From: Balneolaceae bacterium UBA1514
GTDB lineage: Bacteria > Bacteroidota > Rhodothermia > Balneolales > Balneolaceae
DNA length: 16,923 nucleotides
Assembly: GCA_002323515.1 (NCBI GenBank)
Contig: DCQQ01000012.1
Coordinates: forward strand, 1 to 16,923
Direction: 5' to 3'
In this document: one piece after another, positions 7,573 through 15,264 of the stretch
Position numbering within the stretch: position 1 is the stretch's first letter
Layout: each line of letters begins with the position of its first letter
Notes under the pieces: generated by a model
What the model saw: only the letters and a program-made list of their open reading frames with translations
What the model was told of the DNA's origin: nothing
Databases searched by the model: none
Translations under genes and position numbers: made by a program

Positions 7573-9150
7573 CTAAAGGGGAAGATTGTCATGTTTTTTT
7601 CTAGGCACTGTATCTACCTTGTTCTCACTCATTTTGAAGGCGTGAATTAACCTATCTCGAGTTTCCGAAGGTAGCACTACATCATCAATAAATCCCCTTC
7701 CAGCAGCTTTGTATGGATGAGCAAACTCCTGAGCATATTGCTGTTCTAATTGGGCTTGTTTGGCTACTGGATCATCAGAGTAAGCAATTTCTTGCCGGAA
7801 TATAATTTCTACTGCTCCTTTGGTACCCATAACCGCGATTTCAGCAGTAGGCCAGGCTATATTGTAATCGGCTCGTATATGCTTTGAATTCATTACATCA
7901 TAAGCCCCACCATAGGCTTTACGGGTTATAACCGTACATTTTGGCACCGTTGCCTCACATAATGCATATAGTAGCTTTGCCCCATGCTTTATAATACCAC
8001 CCCATTCCTGATCGGTTCCAGGTAAAAATCCAGGGACATCTACCAAGACCAATAGCGGGATATTAAACGCATCACAGAATCGTACAAATCGCGCAGCTTT
8101 CAATGATGAATCAATACATAATACTCCGGCCATGGCCAGTGGTTGGTTCGCCACTACCCCTATGCTAGCCCCATCCAATCGCGCAAACCCCGTCACCATA
8201 TTCTCGGCATAATCGGACTGAACTTCATAAAAACTCTCCGCATCTATCAAGCCTTCAATGACTTCCTTAATGTCATATGGTTTGTTGGGATTTTCTGGAA
8301 CCACGGTATCCAAGGCAGCTGCTTTTTGAGCGTCAGGAGCAGTAGAATTATTACGTGGTGGTTTTTCCTCACAATTGGAAGGTAAGTAGTCCATTAACCT
8401 GCGGATTTCACTTAGACAGACCGCATCATTAGGCGTGGCAAAATGGGCTACCCCTGATTTCTGGGTATGAGTAGATGCACCCCCTAATTCTTCGGAACTC
8501 ACCTCTTCATGAGTAACTGTTTTTACCACATTGGGACCCGTAACAAACATATAACTACTGTCTTGTACCATGTAAATAAAATCTGTGAGTGCAGGTGAAT
8601 AGACAGCTCCACCAGCGCAAGGGCCCATAATGGCAGATATTTGAGGAATAACACCAGATGCCATGCTATTCCGCCAGAAAACTTCCGCATAGCCACCTAA
8701 CGAAGATACTCCCTCTTGAATACGAGCGCCGCCCGAATCATTCAAGCCAATCACAGGATGACCATTTTTAAGGGCTAAATCCATGATTTTGCATATTTTT
8801 TCGGCATGCGTTTCAGATAATGAACCCCCAAATACCGTGAAATCTTGACTATAAACGTAAACTGGGCGGCCATTAATGGTACCCGAACCCGATATCACTC
8901 CGTCGCCCAACACTTTTTGATCTTCCAACCCAAAAGCGGATGAACGATGGGTCACGAAAGCGTCGATTTCATGAAACGAATTCGAATCCAACAATAGATG
9001 CAATCGTTCTCTTGCGGTTAATTTTCCTTTATCATGCTGCCGCTGAATCCTTTTTTCACCTCCCCCCTGTTTACTCGCCACCCGCATATCCTGCAAGCGC
9101 TGTACATTATTGGGTGCTAATTTCGGCTGTTCAGGTTTTTTTTTATCCAT
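7573..9150 (-). CDS. Acyl-CoA carboxylase carboxyltransferase (beta) subunit, propionyl-CoA type
   Basis: This is the carboxyltransferase subunit of a biotin-dependent acyl-CoA carboxylase (PccB/MmdA family), which moves CO2 from carboxybiotin to an acyl-CoA, most likely propionyl-CoA to methylmalonyl-CoA. The 525 residues span two crotonase-like halves. The N half has KGKLTARERL (41-50), the first oxyanion-hole region GPCAGGAVY (176-184) and MFVTGPNVVKTVTHEE (201-216). The C half has DVPGFLPGTDQE (371-382), KAYGGAYDVM (411-420) and the IAVMGTKGAVEIIF block. Asp418 in AYDVM matches, from memory, the position where propionyl-CoA carboxylases have Asp. MmdA (decarboxylase alpha chain) and 3-methylcrotonyl-type enzymes are alternatives. 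No biotin carboxylase or biotin carrier gene is nearby, so partners must be elsewhere. It starts 10 bases after the upstream hypothetical gene and is probably co-transcribed with it. Confidence 0.92.
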   Translation of the reverse strand: MDKKKPEQPKLAPNNVQRLQDMRVASKQGGGEKRIQRQHDKGKLTARERLHLLLDSNSFHEIDAFVTHRSSAFGLEDQKVLGDGVISGSGTINGRPVYVYSQDFTVFGGSLSETHAEKICKIMDLALKNGHPVIGLNDSGGARIQEGVSSLGGYAEVFWRNSMASGVIPQISAIMGPCAGGAVYSPALTDFIYMVQDSSYMFVTGPNVVKTVTHEEVSSEELGGASTHTQKSGVAHFATPNDAVCLSEIRRLMDYLPSNCEEKPPRNNSTAPDAQKAAALDTVVPENPNKPYDIKEVIEGLIDAESFYEVQSDYAENMVTGFARLDGASIGVVANQPLAMAGVLCIDSSLKAARFVRFCDAFNIPLLVLVDVPGFLPGTDQEWGGIIKHGAKLLYALCEATVPKCTVITRKAYGGAYDVMNSKHIRADYNIAWPTAEIAVMGTKGAVEIIFRQEIAYSDDPVAKQAQLEQQYAQEFAHPYKAAGRGFIDDVVLPSETRDRLIHAFKMSENKVDTVPRKKHDNLPL

Positions 9151-9160
9151 AATTCAGCGT

Positions 9161-10801
9161 TTAATCGTTAAAATATTTCTCTAGCTCGTCGGTAAACTGC
9201 ACCATGATTTCAGTAGTCATATCAATTTCGTAGTCAGGTATGACCTCTTTTTGCAAACAGCTAACCACCTTGAGCCAAATAAATTTAGACTCTAGTTTTT
9301 CCAACACATCCAAATAATCCTCTTCTGAACCCTTAAACAGCTTTTTAATGTACTTCTTGCGATTCTTCTTCAGTGTCTGTGCTAAGCGATTCTCCTGCTT
9401 GTCGTTCTTTTTTTCCCAGGTTGATGCATCCAGAGAATCCTCTTCGCTTTCTTCCTGCCAAGATAAATGACTATCCTGCTCATCATACGCACTAGTTGTA
9501 CTAGATGTAGAAGGCGTGGAACTGCTATCCCCAAAAACTGAGCTTGCTAGCGTATCATTCTCGGATTCTTCTTCAGACTCATCAGACTGAGCCTTTTTTA
9601 TTGGGCGATTAAAGAGATTGTCTTCATCGTCAAACATACCATTTAGCTCTTGGCTAATGGAGTGGTCTGCTGATGGCTTGGAACTGAATGAATCGGCAGA
9701 TAACCAATCATCATCCGCAAATATGCTGTCTTCTTTCTGCGCTTTAACTTCATTGTTGATCGGGTTTTTTTTATTCGTTTCAACATCATTAAGAGGAGTC
9801 TCAATACTAATTGAATCCCCTTCTTGGTCTTCGGATTGAGGCTCCGCTTTCATAAATAGGGAAGCGAGAGAATCGGGATGAAGATGGTCTTCCTCCTCTT
9901 CCTGCTCATCGGCCACCCATAAAAGGGGCGGCGTTCCAGGCTCTTCCGATTCCTCATTCGATTTAGGGTTAAACACATGATCTCGTTCAGCGGCAGACTC
10001 ATGTCGCACACTAGATTCCGAATCTAAGTCCGGCTGATTACTTTCCTCAATAATTTCCGAACCACTTTCTTGATCCTCCATTTGGCTGACCGGGGACCTC
10101 AAAATGTCAAGAAGTTGGTTCACTGTTAGGTTGCTTGGTGAAAGTTTATGAGACCATTCGTTGAGCCCTCGATCATCAAAATATATCCCCAACCAGTCAG
10201 AAGGAATATCCCTTCTGCAACTTACTTGATAAAGAGTTTCTAATTCTCTTTCCCACCGATCCCAATCGAATTTTTCGACCAGTTTAGTGTATAACTGCTG
10301 AATAATTTGAGAGGCTCTAACCTTTGACAATACATGTAATTCCTTTCGCTGAAGATAAAGTGGGATGAGATTCTTGAGCTCAGGAAAAAAAAGCAGTTCC
10401 TCGCATTTATCTTCAATGTCTTTGACCTCCATTTCTACTTTTTCACCATACAACCAATGAACTAGATACTTGCCTGGCTCGACTAAAATGGGAACCCAAG
10501 TCTGTACAAACTCTTGACCCAGTTTGATTACATCTTCTCGTGGAACTTGGATTGTTTGAGCGGCAACTTGTAAAAAATCTTCCCACTTTTGTCTGAGTTG
10601 TGCGTCATCCCACTGGATCCAGTGCTCGTTTGATGGTCTAATTGACGCTTTAAATTGCTCTTGCACTCGATCCCAAATATGTTCTCGCAAGTAGACCGGT
10701 AAGAGTTGAAAATGCTTAAATTGTGCCTCATCTACGGAAATAGGCAGAGATTTCCATTCCTCTGATAGTTGCTGTGCAACACTTTCGGATATTTTTGTCA
10801 T
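9161..10801 (-). CDS. Unrecognised acidic protein, first gene of the carboxyltransferase unit
   Basis: I do not recognise this 546-residue protein. Its frame opens with GTG (10804) immediately followed by ATG (10801); I take the ATG. Residues 1-235 are probably a helical, Trp-rich folded domain (many W and L, e.g. EHIWDRVQEQF, LVHWLYGEK, WDRWERELETLY). Residues about 240-465 are strongly acidic and Ser-rich with almost no predicted fold, containing spaced short hydrophobic-acidic motifs such as LWVADEQEEEE, FADDDWLSADS and LSWQEESEED. The last 74 residues turn basic (LKKNRKKYIKKLFKG) and then helical. There is no signal peptide or membrane segment, so it should be cytoplasmic. The end resembles, from memory, a small helical module with an LFxG(D/S)xxxY/F signature in other Bacteroidota hypothetical proteins. 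It has a good promoter of its own and is coupled to the carboxyltransferase 10 bases downstream. Confidence 0.85.
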   Translation of the reverse strand: MTKISESVAQQLSEEWKSLPISVDEAQFKHFQLLPVYLREHIWDRVQEQFKASIRPSNEHWIQWDDAQLRQKWEDFLQVAAQTIQVPREDVIKLGQEFVQTWVPILVEPGKYLVHWLYGEKVEMEVKDIEDKCEELLFFPELKNLIPLYLQRKELHVLSKVRASQIIQQLYTKLVEKFDWDRWERELETLYQVSCRRDIPSDWLGIYFDDRGLNEWSHKLSPSNLTVNQLLDILRSPVSQMEDQESGSEIIEESNQPDLDSESSVRHESAAERDHVFNPKSNEESEEPGTPPLLWVADEQEEEEDHLHPDSLASLFMKAEPQSEDQEGDSISIETPLNDVETNKKNPINNEVKAQKEDSIFADDDWLSADSFSSKPSADHSISQELNGMFDDEDNLFNRPIKKAQSDESEEESENDTLASSVFGDSSSTPSTSSTTSAYDEQDSHLSWQEESEEDSLDASTWEKKNDKQENRLAQTLKKNRKKYIKKLFKGSEEDYLDVLEKLESKFIWLKVVSCLQKEVIPDYEIDMTTEIMVQFTDELEKYFND

Positions 10802-10830
10802 CACGTTTGCGTGGGATTTTTGGTATACTT

Positions 10831-10861
10831 CAAAAATAACGTCTCTTTAGTGGTTAAACAA
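10831..10861 (-). promoter_or_regulatory. Bacteroidota-type promoter of the hypothetical-carboxyltransferase unit
   Basis: On the minus strand TTG (10861-10859), 20 bases, then TATTTTTG (10838-10831), a full match to TTG-N(19-21)-TAnnTTTG. The start of transcription would be near 10824, about 23 bases before the ATG at 10801. It lies in the 70-base divergent spacer shared with the ABC ATPase gene, so the two units may affect each other. Confidence 0.65.
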
Positions 10862-10871
10862 CTCATGCTTC

Positions 10872-11504
10872 ATGATTGAACTGAAAGCAGTACAACTCCA
10901 AAAACAATATACCCATCGTCGGCTCTTTTCCGAACTAAGCTTCGAACATCGTTCTGGTGTACTTGGAATTGCTGGTGCCAACGGCAGCGGGAAATCTACC
11001 TTACTCCGTTGTATTGCTTTTTTACAAGGTATTGACGCTGGGGAAATACACTGGACCGAAGAAGGCAATGCCGTCGACCACGAAGATTTTAGGAAGGCTA
11101 TTGGATTTGTTGCTCCAAATATCCAGTTTTACGACGAATTAACCGTACAAGAAAATATGGACTTTGTCCAAAAAATGAGTGGTTTTGATCCCCATAAAAT
11201 CCCTCACAATCAAGCGCATCCTATTGATTGGTTAGCCAAGACACAGATTAAAGATTTAGCTGAATACCCGTATCAACGTTTATCTACCGGACAGCAGCAA
11301 AGAGTCAAATTAGCCATTGCGTTATCCCGTAATCCTAGCGTACTTTTCCTAGACGAACCTGGTGCCAATTTAGACGCACTTGGCAAAGATTTGATCAAAG
11401 AACTATTAACTGATCTCCGAAAAAAAGGAACACTCCTTTTTTTGGCTTCAAACGACCCAAAAGAACTTGATTTTTGTGACCGGATACTGGATTTGGATCA
11501 TTAA
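10872..11504 (+). CDS. Stand-alone ABC transporter ATP-binding protein
   Basis: A single nucleotide-binding domain of 210 residues, small like CcmA-type ATPases. Walker A is GANGSGKST (35-43), the signature LSTGQQQR (137-144) is a variant of LSGGQ, Walker B is LFLDEP (158-163), and the D-loop is GANLD (164-168). Two positions depart from the standard set: the Q-loop region reads FVAPNIQFYDELTVQENM with Asn83 where Gln is usual, and the switch region reads LASNDPKE with Asn194 where His is usual. In a typical transporter those residues couple ATP hydrolysis to the membrane partner. No permease gene is beside it; the next gene is an aminopeptidase. It might supply energy to a permease encoded elsewhere, perhaps the cytochrome c maturation exporter, or have another role. 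The ATG at 10872 is the only good start; no Shine-Dalgarno is visible. Confidence 0.9.
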   Translation: MIELKAVQLQKQYTHRRLFSELSFEHRSGVLGIAGANGSGKSTLLRCIAFLQGIDAGEIHWTEEGNAVDHEDFRKAIGFVAPNIQFYDELTVQENMDFVQKMSGFDPHKIPHNQAHPIDWLAKTQIKDLAEYPYQRLSTGQQQRVKLAIALSRNPSVLFLDEPGANLDALGKDLIKELLTDLRKKGTLLFLASNDPKELDFCDRILDLDH

Positions 11505-11547
11505 ACTCGAACTTATAATAATACTTTTAACATTAATCCCTTTTCCC

Positions 11548-12636
11548 TTGATATCAACCTACGATTACCAACTCGCCGATTTAATATTAGACCATAGCAC
11601 CGAAGTAGAAGCAAACGATCATGTGATGGTACAGTTAATAGGCCTAAATGGGATTAACCTTCTCCGAGCACTTATTCAAGGGGTACGGAAACGAGGAGCT
11701 CATCCTTTTACCCAAATTGAAGACACCGAAGTACAAAGAGAGCTGGTTGAGCAAGGGAATGAAAATTTTTGGAAAATTCAAGCCAAGGTTGACCAGCTTC
11801 CACTCATGAAACAGATGGACGTATTTATCGGCATAAGAGCATCTGAAAATATTTACGAACAATCTAAAGCCAGTAAAGAAGCTAACAAGGCCTATTCAGA
11901 ACATTTTTTAAAACCTGTGCATTTTGACGAACGTGTAAATAATACACGTTGGTGTATCATGCGGTATCCATCACCAGCCTTTGCTATGAATGCGAAGTTA
12001 CCGACCCGCGAATTCACTCAATTCTATTATGATGCGTGCCTGGTTGATTATGGACAGCTCAAGAAAGCCATGGAACCATTGGAGAAACGCCTACGAGACT
12101 CAGATCAGGTTCACCTTAAAGGAGAGGGTACTGATATAGTGCTTTCGGTAAAAGGACAAAATTGGATTCCTTGTTATGGCAGGCACAATATCCCAGATGG
12201 AGAACTATTCAGCTCACCTATTATCGATTCGGTGCAAGGAGTTATTACCTATGCTCCTAGTGTTTACCAAGGCAAGCCTTTTGAATTTGTAACACTTGAA
12301 GTTAAGGATGGGGTAGTAATCGATTTTGACTCCTCTAATAATGATGCGCTTCGTGACATTTTGAACACGGATAAGGGATCTAGACGTTTTGGTGAATTTA
12401 GTTTTGGTACGAATCCAATTATTTCTTCACCGATGTATGACATCTTGTTTGATGAAAAAATCTATGGCTCTAACCACCTTACAATAGGCAAAGACTATGA
12501 GGTAGCCCCCAATGGCAATAGCAGTACTATTCACTGGGATCTGGTCTGTATAGGGGCGGATGTTTACCTAGACGGTGAACTCATCCGCAAAGGTCGAGAA
12601 TATGTGGTAGAAGATCTAAGAGGGTTGAATCCATAA
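11548..12636 (+). CDS. M29 family aminopeptidase (TTG start)
   Basis: A cytoplasmic two-metal aminopeptidase of the AmpS/AmpT (thermophilic aminopeptidase, M29) family, removing N-terminal residues from peptides. All expected metal ligands can be placed: Glu219 (NIPDGELF), Glu283 (RRFGEFSFG), His310 (GSNHLTIG), and His329 and Asp331 (STIHWD). The frame is open back to a TTG at 11467, overlapping the ABC gene, but the extra 27 residues form a hydrophobic stretch (LIIILLTLIPFPL) unlike the family. The TTG at 11548 gives M-I-S-T-Y-D-Y-Q-L-A-D-L-I-L-D-H-S, the usual family start, and 362 residues, near the normal length. It begins 43 bases after the ABC gene and may share its transcript. No ATG exists in the start region, so some uncertainty on the start remains. 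Confidence 0.92.
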   Translation: MISTYDYQLADLILDHSTEVEANDHVMVQLIGLNGINLLRALIQGVRKRGAHPFTQIEDTEVQRELVEQGNENFWKIQAKVDQLPLMKQMDVFIGIRASENIYEQSKASKEANKAYSEHFLKPVHFDERVNNTRWCIMRYPSPAFAMNAKLPTREFTQFYYDACLVDYGQLKKAMEPLEKRLRDSDQVHLKGEGTDIVLSVKGQNWIPCYGRHNIPDGELFSSPIIDSVQGVITYAPSVYQGKPFEFVTLEVKDGVVIDFDSSNNDALRDILNTDKGSRRFGEFSFGTNPIISSPMYDILFDEKIYGSNHLTIGKDYEVAPNGNSSTIHWDLVCIGADVYLDGELIRKGREYVVEDLRGLNP

Positions 12637-12643
12637 TTCACAG

Positions 12644-12674
12644 AGTGATCTAGTTTATATCAAACTATTTCACT
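12644..12674. terminator. Possible two-way hairpin between convergent genes
   Basis: AGTGA-TC-TAGTTT, loop ATATC, AAACTA-TT-TCACT: five plus six pairs around a 2x2 internal loop. It fills the 43-base gap between the aminopeptidase and ALDH stops. Neither side has a long T-run, so it is a weak intrinsic terminator candidate for both genes. Confidence 0.35.
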
Positions 12675-12679
12675 TCAAA

Positions 12680-14191
12680 CTAGTCTACATCAAAGGAAAT
12701 ACCTTGTGCTAAAGGTAATGTATCGCCCCAGTTTATGGTATTGGTTTGGCGTCGCATGTAGGCTTTCCAAGCATCGCTTCCAGATTCACGACCTCCCCCC
12801 GTTTCTTTCTCCCCACCAAAAGCGCCTCCAATCTCGGCGCCACTTGTACCTATATTAATGTTCGCAATTCCACAATCCGATCCAGTTGCACTTAAAAAAC
12901 GCTCGGCTTCACGTAGGTTCAAAGTAAACATTGCTGAACTCAAACCCTGTTTTACTCCATTATGCATGGCAATAGCCTCTTCCTGACTGTTATACTTTAA
13001 AATATATAAAATAGGTGCGAATGTTTCTTCTTGGACAATCTCGTAATGATTTTCTGCTTCAACAATAGCTGGGGTTACATAATTACCTTCTCCTTCCAGA
13101 ACCTGCCCACCGCAAATAAGGGTTCCTCCTTCTACTTGAGCCTGTTTAAGAGCATTCTGCATAGCGATAACCGCGTCCTGGTCAATCATTGGCCCAACTA
13201 AAGTACCTGGTTCTAACGGATCTCCAATTGTGATTTTCTCATAAATACTAACTAAGCGTTCTTTCACTTGGTCGTAGACATCTTCATGAACAATGAGACG
13301 ACGTGTACTTGTGCATCGCTGACCACAGGTTCCCACCGCTCCAAAAACGGTTGCCCGAATAGCCATTTCCAAATCCGCATCTTTGCTGATAATGATCGCA
13401 TTGTTTCCTCCTAACTCAAGAATACTCTTGCCCAATCGACTACCAACAACTTTAGCAACTTCCTTACCCATACGTATGGAGCCTGTGGCTGATATTAATG
13501 GAATTCTCGAATCGGTAGTTAACCACTCACCTAACTCACGATCACCTGTCACCAAATTAAATATACCTTCGGGTAGGTTATTTTCTTTTAGCACTTTAGC
13601 CACGATTTTTTGAATGGCTACTCCACAAAGCGGCGTTTTTTCCGATCCTTTCCACACCAATACGTTGCCACAAACAGCGGCAATCATTGCATTCCAACTC
13701 CAAACAGCCACTGGGAAATTAAAAGCGGATATGATGCCCACAATTCCCAACGGATGCCACTGTTCATACATTCGATGCTCCGGGCGTTCGCTGTGCATGG
13801 TTAACCCATAGAGCTGACGGCTTAGCCCCGTTGCAAAATCACAGATATCTATCATCTCTTGCACTTCACCAAGACCTTCCTGATGAATTTTACCCATCTC
13901 ATAGGTTACTAATTTTCCAAGTGGTTCTTTGAATTCACGTAATTTGTCGCCTATTTGCCGCACAATTTCTCCTCTTAGGGGAGCGGGCATTTCCCGCCAA
14001 ACCAAATGCGCGTTCTGTGCGGTAGCAATGACTTGTTCATATTGCTCTTTTGATGTTAAAGTTACATTGGCAATTTTTTTACCGTCAACAGGCGTAAAGC
14101 TGCTGCTGAGGGATTTACTTTCCATGTGTTTAGTCCCGGTACTTGTTCCCGCATTAACCCCTTCAATACCTAATTTGCGTAAAAAATCCAT
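12680..14191 (-). CDS. Aldehyde dehydrogenase, ALDH7/antiquitin type (aminoadipate semialdehyde dehydrogenase-like)
   Basis: An NAD(P)-dependent aldehyde dehydrogenase of 503 residues. Catalytic residues are all in place: Asn158 in SAFNFPVAVWSWN, Glu259 in LELGGNNA, and the nucleophile Cys293 in GTCGQRCTSTRRL. The GQRCT(S/T)xRRL context and the C-terminal GAEIGGAFGGEKETGGGRESGSDAWKAYMRR block are typical of the ALDH7 (antiquitin) subfamily, which oxidises L-2-aminoadipate 6-semialdehyde in lysine breakdown. That substrate is inferred from the family; no lysine aminotransferase or other lysine gene is beside it. It is transcribed alone, convergent with the aminopeptidase and divergent from the RNA methyltransferase. 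The ATG at 14191 gives a normal ALDH7 N-terminus (MDFLRKLGIEGVNAG). No exact promoter match was found in the 155-base spacer. Confidence 0.93.
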   Translation of the reverse strand: MDFLRKLGIEGVNAGTSTGTKHMESKSLSSSFTPVDGKKIANVTLTSKEQYEQVIATAQNAHLVWREMPAPLRGEIVRQIGDKLREFKEPLGKLVTYEMGKIHQEGLGEVQEMIDICDFATGLSRQLYGLTMHSERPEHRMYEQWHPLGIVGIISAFNFPVAVWSWNAMIAAVCGNVLVWKGSEKTPLCGVAIQKIVAKVLKENNLPEGIFNLVTGDRELGEWLTTDSRIPLISATGSIRMGKEVAKVVGSRLGKSILELGGNNAIIISKDADLEMAIRATVFGAVGTCGQRCTSTRRLIVHEDVYDQVKERLVSIYEKITIGDPLEPGTLVGPMIDQDAVIAMQNALKQAQVEGGTLICGGQVLEGEGNYVTPAIVEAENHYEIVQEETFAPILYILKYNSQEEAIAMHNGVKQGLSSAMFTLNLREAERFLSATGSDCGIANINIGTSGAEIGGAFGGEKETGGGRESGSDAWKAYMRRQTNTINWGDTLPLAQGISFDVD

Positions 14192-14346
14192 ATGTGTTAT
14201 TTGTGAATAGTTGAAAGACTAAGATAAGCACTTACGCATTAAATCACAGACGAATAGCCACAAATCTTCTTCTAAACCATTGACTTATTCTACCTATTTT
14301 ATAGCTGAATTTTCTATTTAATTCTTTCTTGCATTGACCTAAACCT

Positions 14347-15189
14347 ATGAATACAGCCAGCCAAAAGCAGTTATCTCTTCTACGTAAGCTAAAACTAAAA
14401 AAGCACCGAGAACAGTTAGGTGTTTTTTTGGCTGAAGGATATCGTACAATAGAGCAAATTGTCACTAATAAAAAACTTGTTATGGATGAACTATTCATCG
14501 ATTTCGAACATGAACAAAGTGAGCAGTTAGTTTCTTTACTTGAATCCGGCTTAGATGCAGACCGCGTGTATGGCATGAACAAAAGTACCATTAAAGATAT
14601 TTCGGATACCGAGCACACTTCAGGCTGGTTGGCTGTTATTCAAATTCCAGCATCCCGTTCTCTAGATGATTTACTCGCGCTGAATTCTTCTGCTTTTGAA
14701 CAACAAACCGTGGATCCAATAACATCGGCAGTTAATCCCATTTTACTCGCTTTGGATGAAATTCAAGACCCTGGAAATATGGGGACCATTATTAGGACAG
14801 CCGTTTGGTTTGGAGTCCAAGGTATACTGCTTGGCGTAGGGTGCGTTGATATGTGGAATCCAAAAGTAGTTCGGAGTACCGTTGGAGCATCCGGATTCGT
14901 TGCTCATACCCCCGCTAAACTTGAAGAAGCCTTGATGGAATGCCACTATGAAGGCTGGAATATCATGTTGCTGGATGGTTCGGAAGGAGCTACCCCACTC
15001 TCTTCTCCGCTGCCTAGTGGACCGAAGGTTTGGGTACTTGGAAACGAGTCTCGAGGGCTATCGACCCGTTTAAAAGAAATCCCTGAGTTCACAAGATATC
15101 GTATAGATCAGCAGGGAAAAGGGGTTGAAAGTTTGAATGCAGCCATGGCTATGGGAATAGCACTTTACAGGAGTGTTAACTTTAGCTAG
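14347..15189 (+). CDS. SpoU/TrmH family RNA 2'-O-methyltransferase
   Basis: A SAM-dependent SPOUT methyltransferase that probably adds a 2'-O-methyl group to a nucleotide in 23S rRNA or tRNA. In the 280-residue product an N-terminal substrate-binding domain (1-100, with KLKLKKHREQLGVFLAEG) precedes the knotted catalytic domain. Motif 1 is LDEIQDPGNMGTIIRTA with Asn144 and catalytic Arg150, motif 2 is VLGNESRGLS with Asn233, Glu234 and Gly237, and motif 3 is VESLNAAMAMGIALY with Ser262 and Asn264. Residues about 112-130 form a polar insertion just before motif 1. The layout is that of RlmB/TsnR-like proteins; which nucleotide it modifies cannot be read from the sequence. It is followed 75 bases later by the PIN-PhoH gene on the same strand, with which it may be co-transcribed. 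Confidence 0.93.
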   Translation: MNTASQKQLSLLRKLKLKKHREQLGVFLAEGYRTIEQIVTNKKLVMDELFIDFEHEQSEQLVSLLESGLDADRVYGMNKSTIKDISDTEHTSGWLAVIQIPASRSLDDLLALNSSAFEQQTVDPITSAVNPILLALDEIQDPGNMGTIIRTAVWFGVQGILLGVGCVDMWNPKVVRSTVGASGFVAHTPAKLEEALMECHYEGWNIMLLDGSEGATPLSSPLPSGPKVWVLGNESRGLSTRLKEIPEFTRYRIDQQGKGVESLNAAMAMGIALYRSVNFS

Positions 15190-15217
15190 GTCATTGCATA
15201 TGGCTGGGTCATTCCAT
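15185..15217. repeat. Direct repeat at the end of the methyltransferase gene
   Basis: GCTAGGTCATTGCAT (15185-15199) and GCTGGGTCATTCCAT (15203-15217) match at 13 of 15 positions, 18 bases apart. The first copy includes the methyltransferase stop codon. It may be a local duplication or a tandem binding site upstream of the PIN-PhoH gene. Confidence 0.45.
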
Positions 15218-15233
15218 TTATTACCTCTGACCC
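15206..15233 (+). promoter_or_regulatory. Short hairpin before the PIN-PhoH gene
   Basis: GGGTCA (15206-15211) and TGACCC (15228-15233) form a six-bp inverted repeat with a 16-base loop. It overlaps the second direct-repeat copy and ends 31 bases before the next start codon. No T-run follows, so it is not a standard terminator. Confidence 0.35.
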
Positions 15234-15264
15234 TCAATGGTTTCATCTACATTCACATACTTTT

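Noticed and set aside
11467..11547. Membrane-anchor N-terminus for the M29 peptidase
   Set aside because: It depends on a TTG inside the ABC gene; the family is cytoplasmic and begins at the later TTG.
14192..14346. Promoters or repeats in the ALDH/methyltransferase spacer, e.g. TTGACT at 14280 and CATTGAC twice
   Set aside because: No matching -7 or -10 element at correct spacing, and the 9/11 repeat is too short to stand out in AT-rich DNA.
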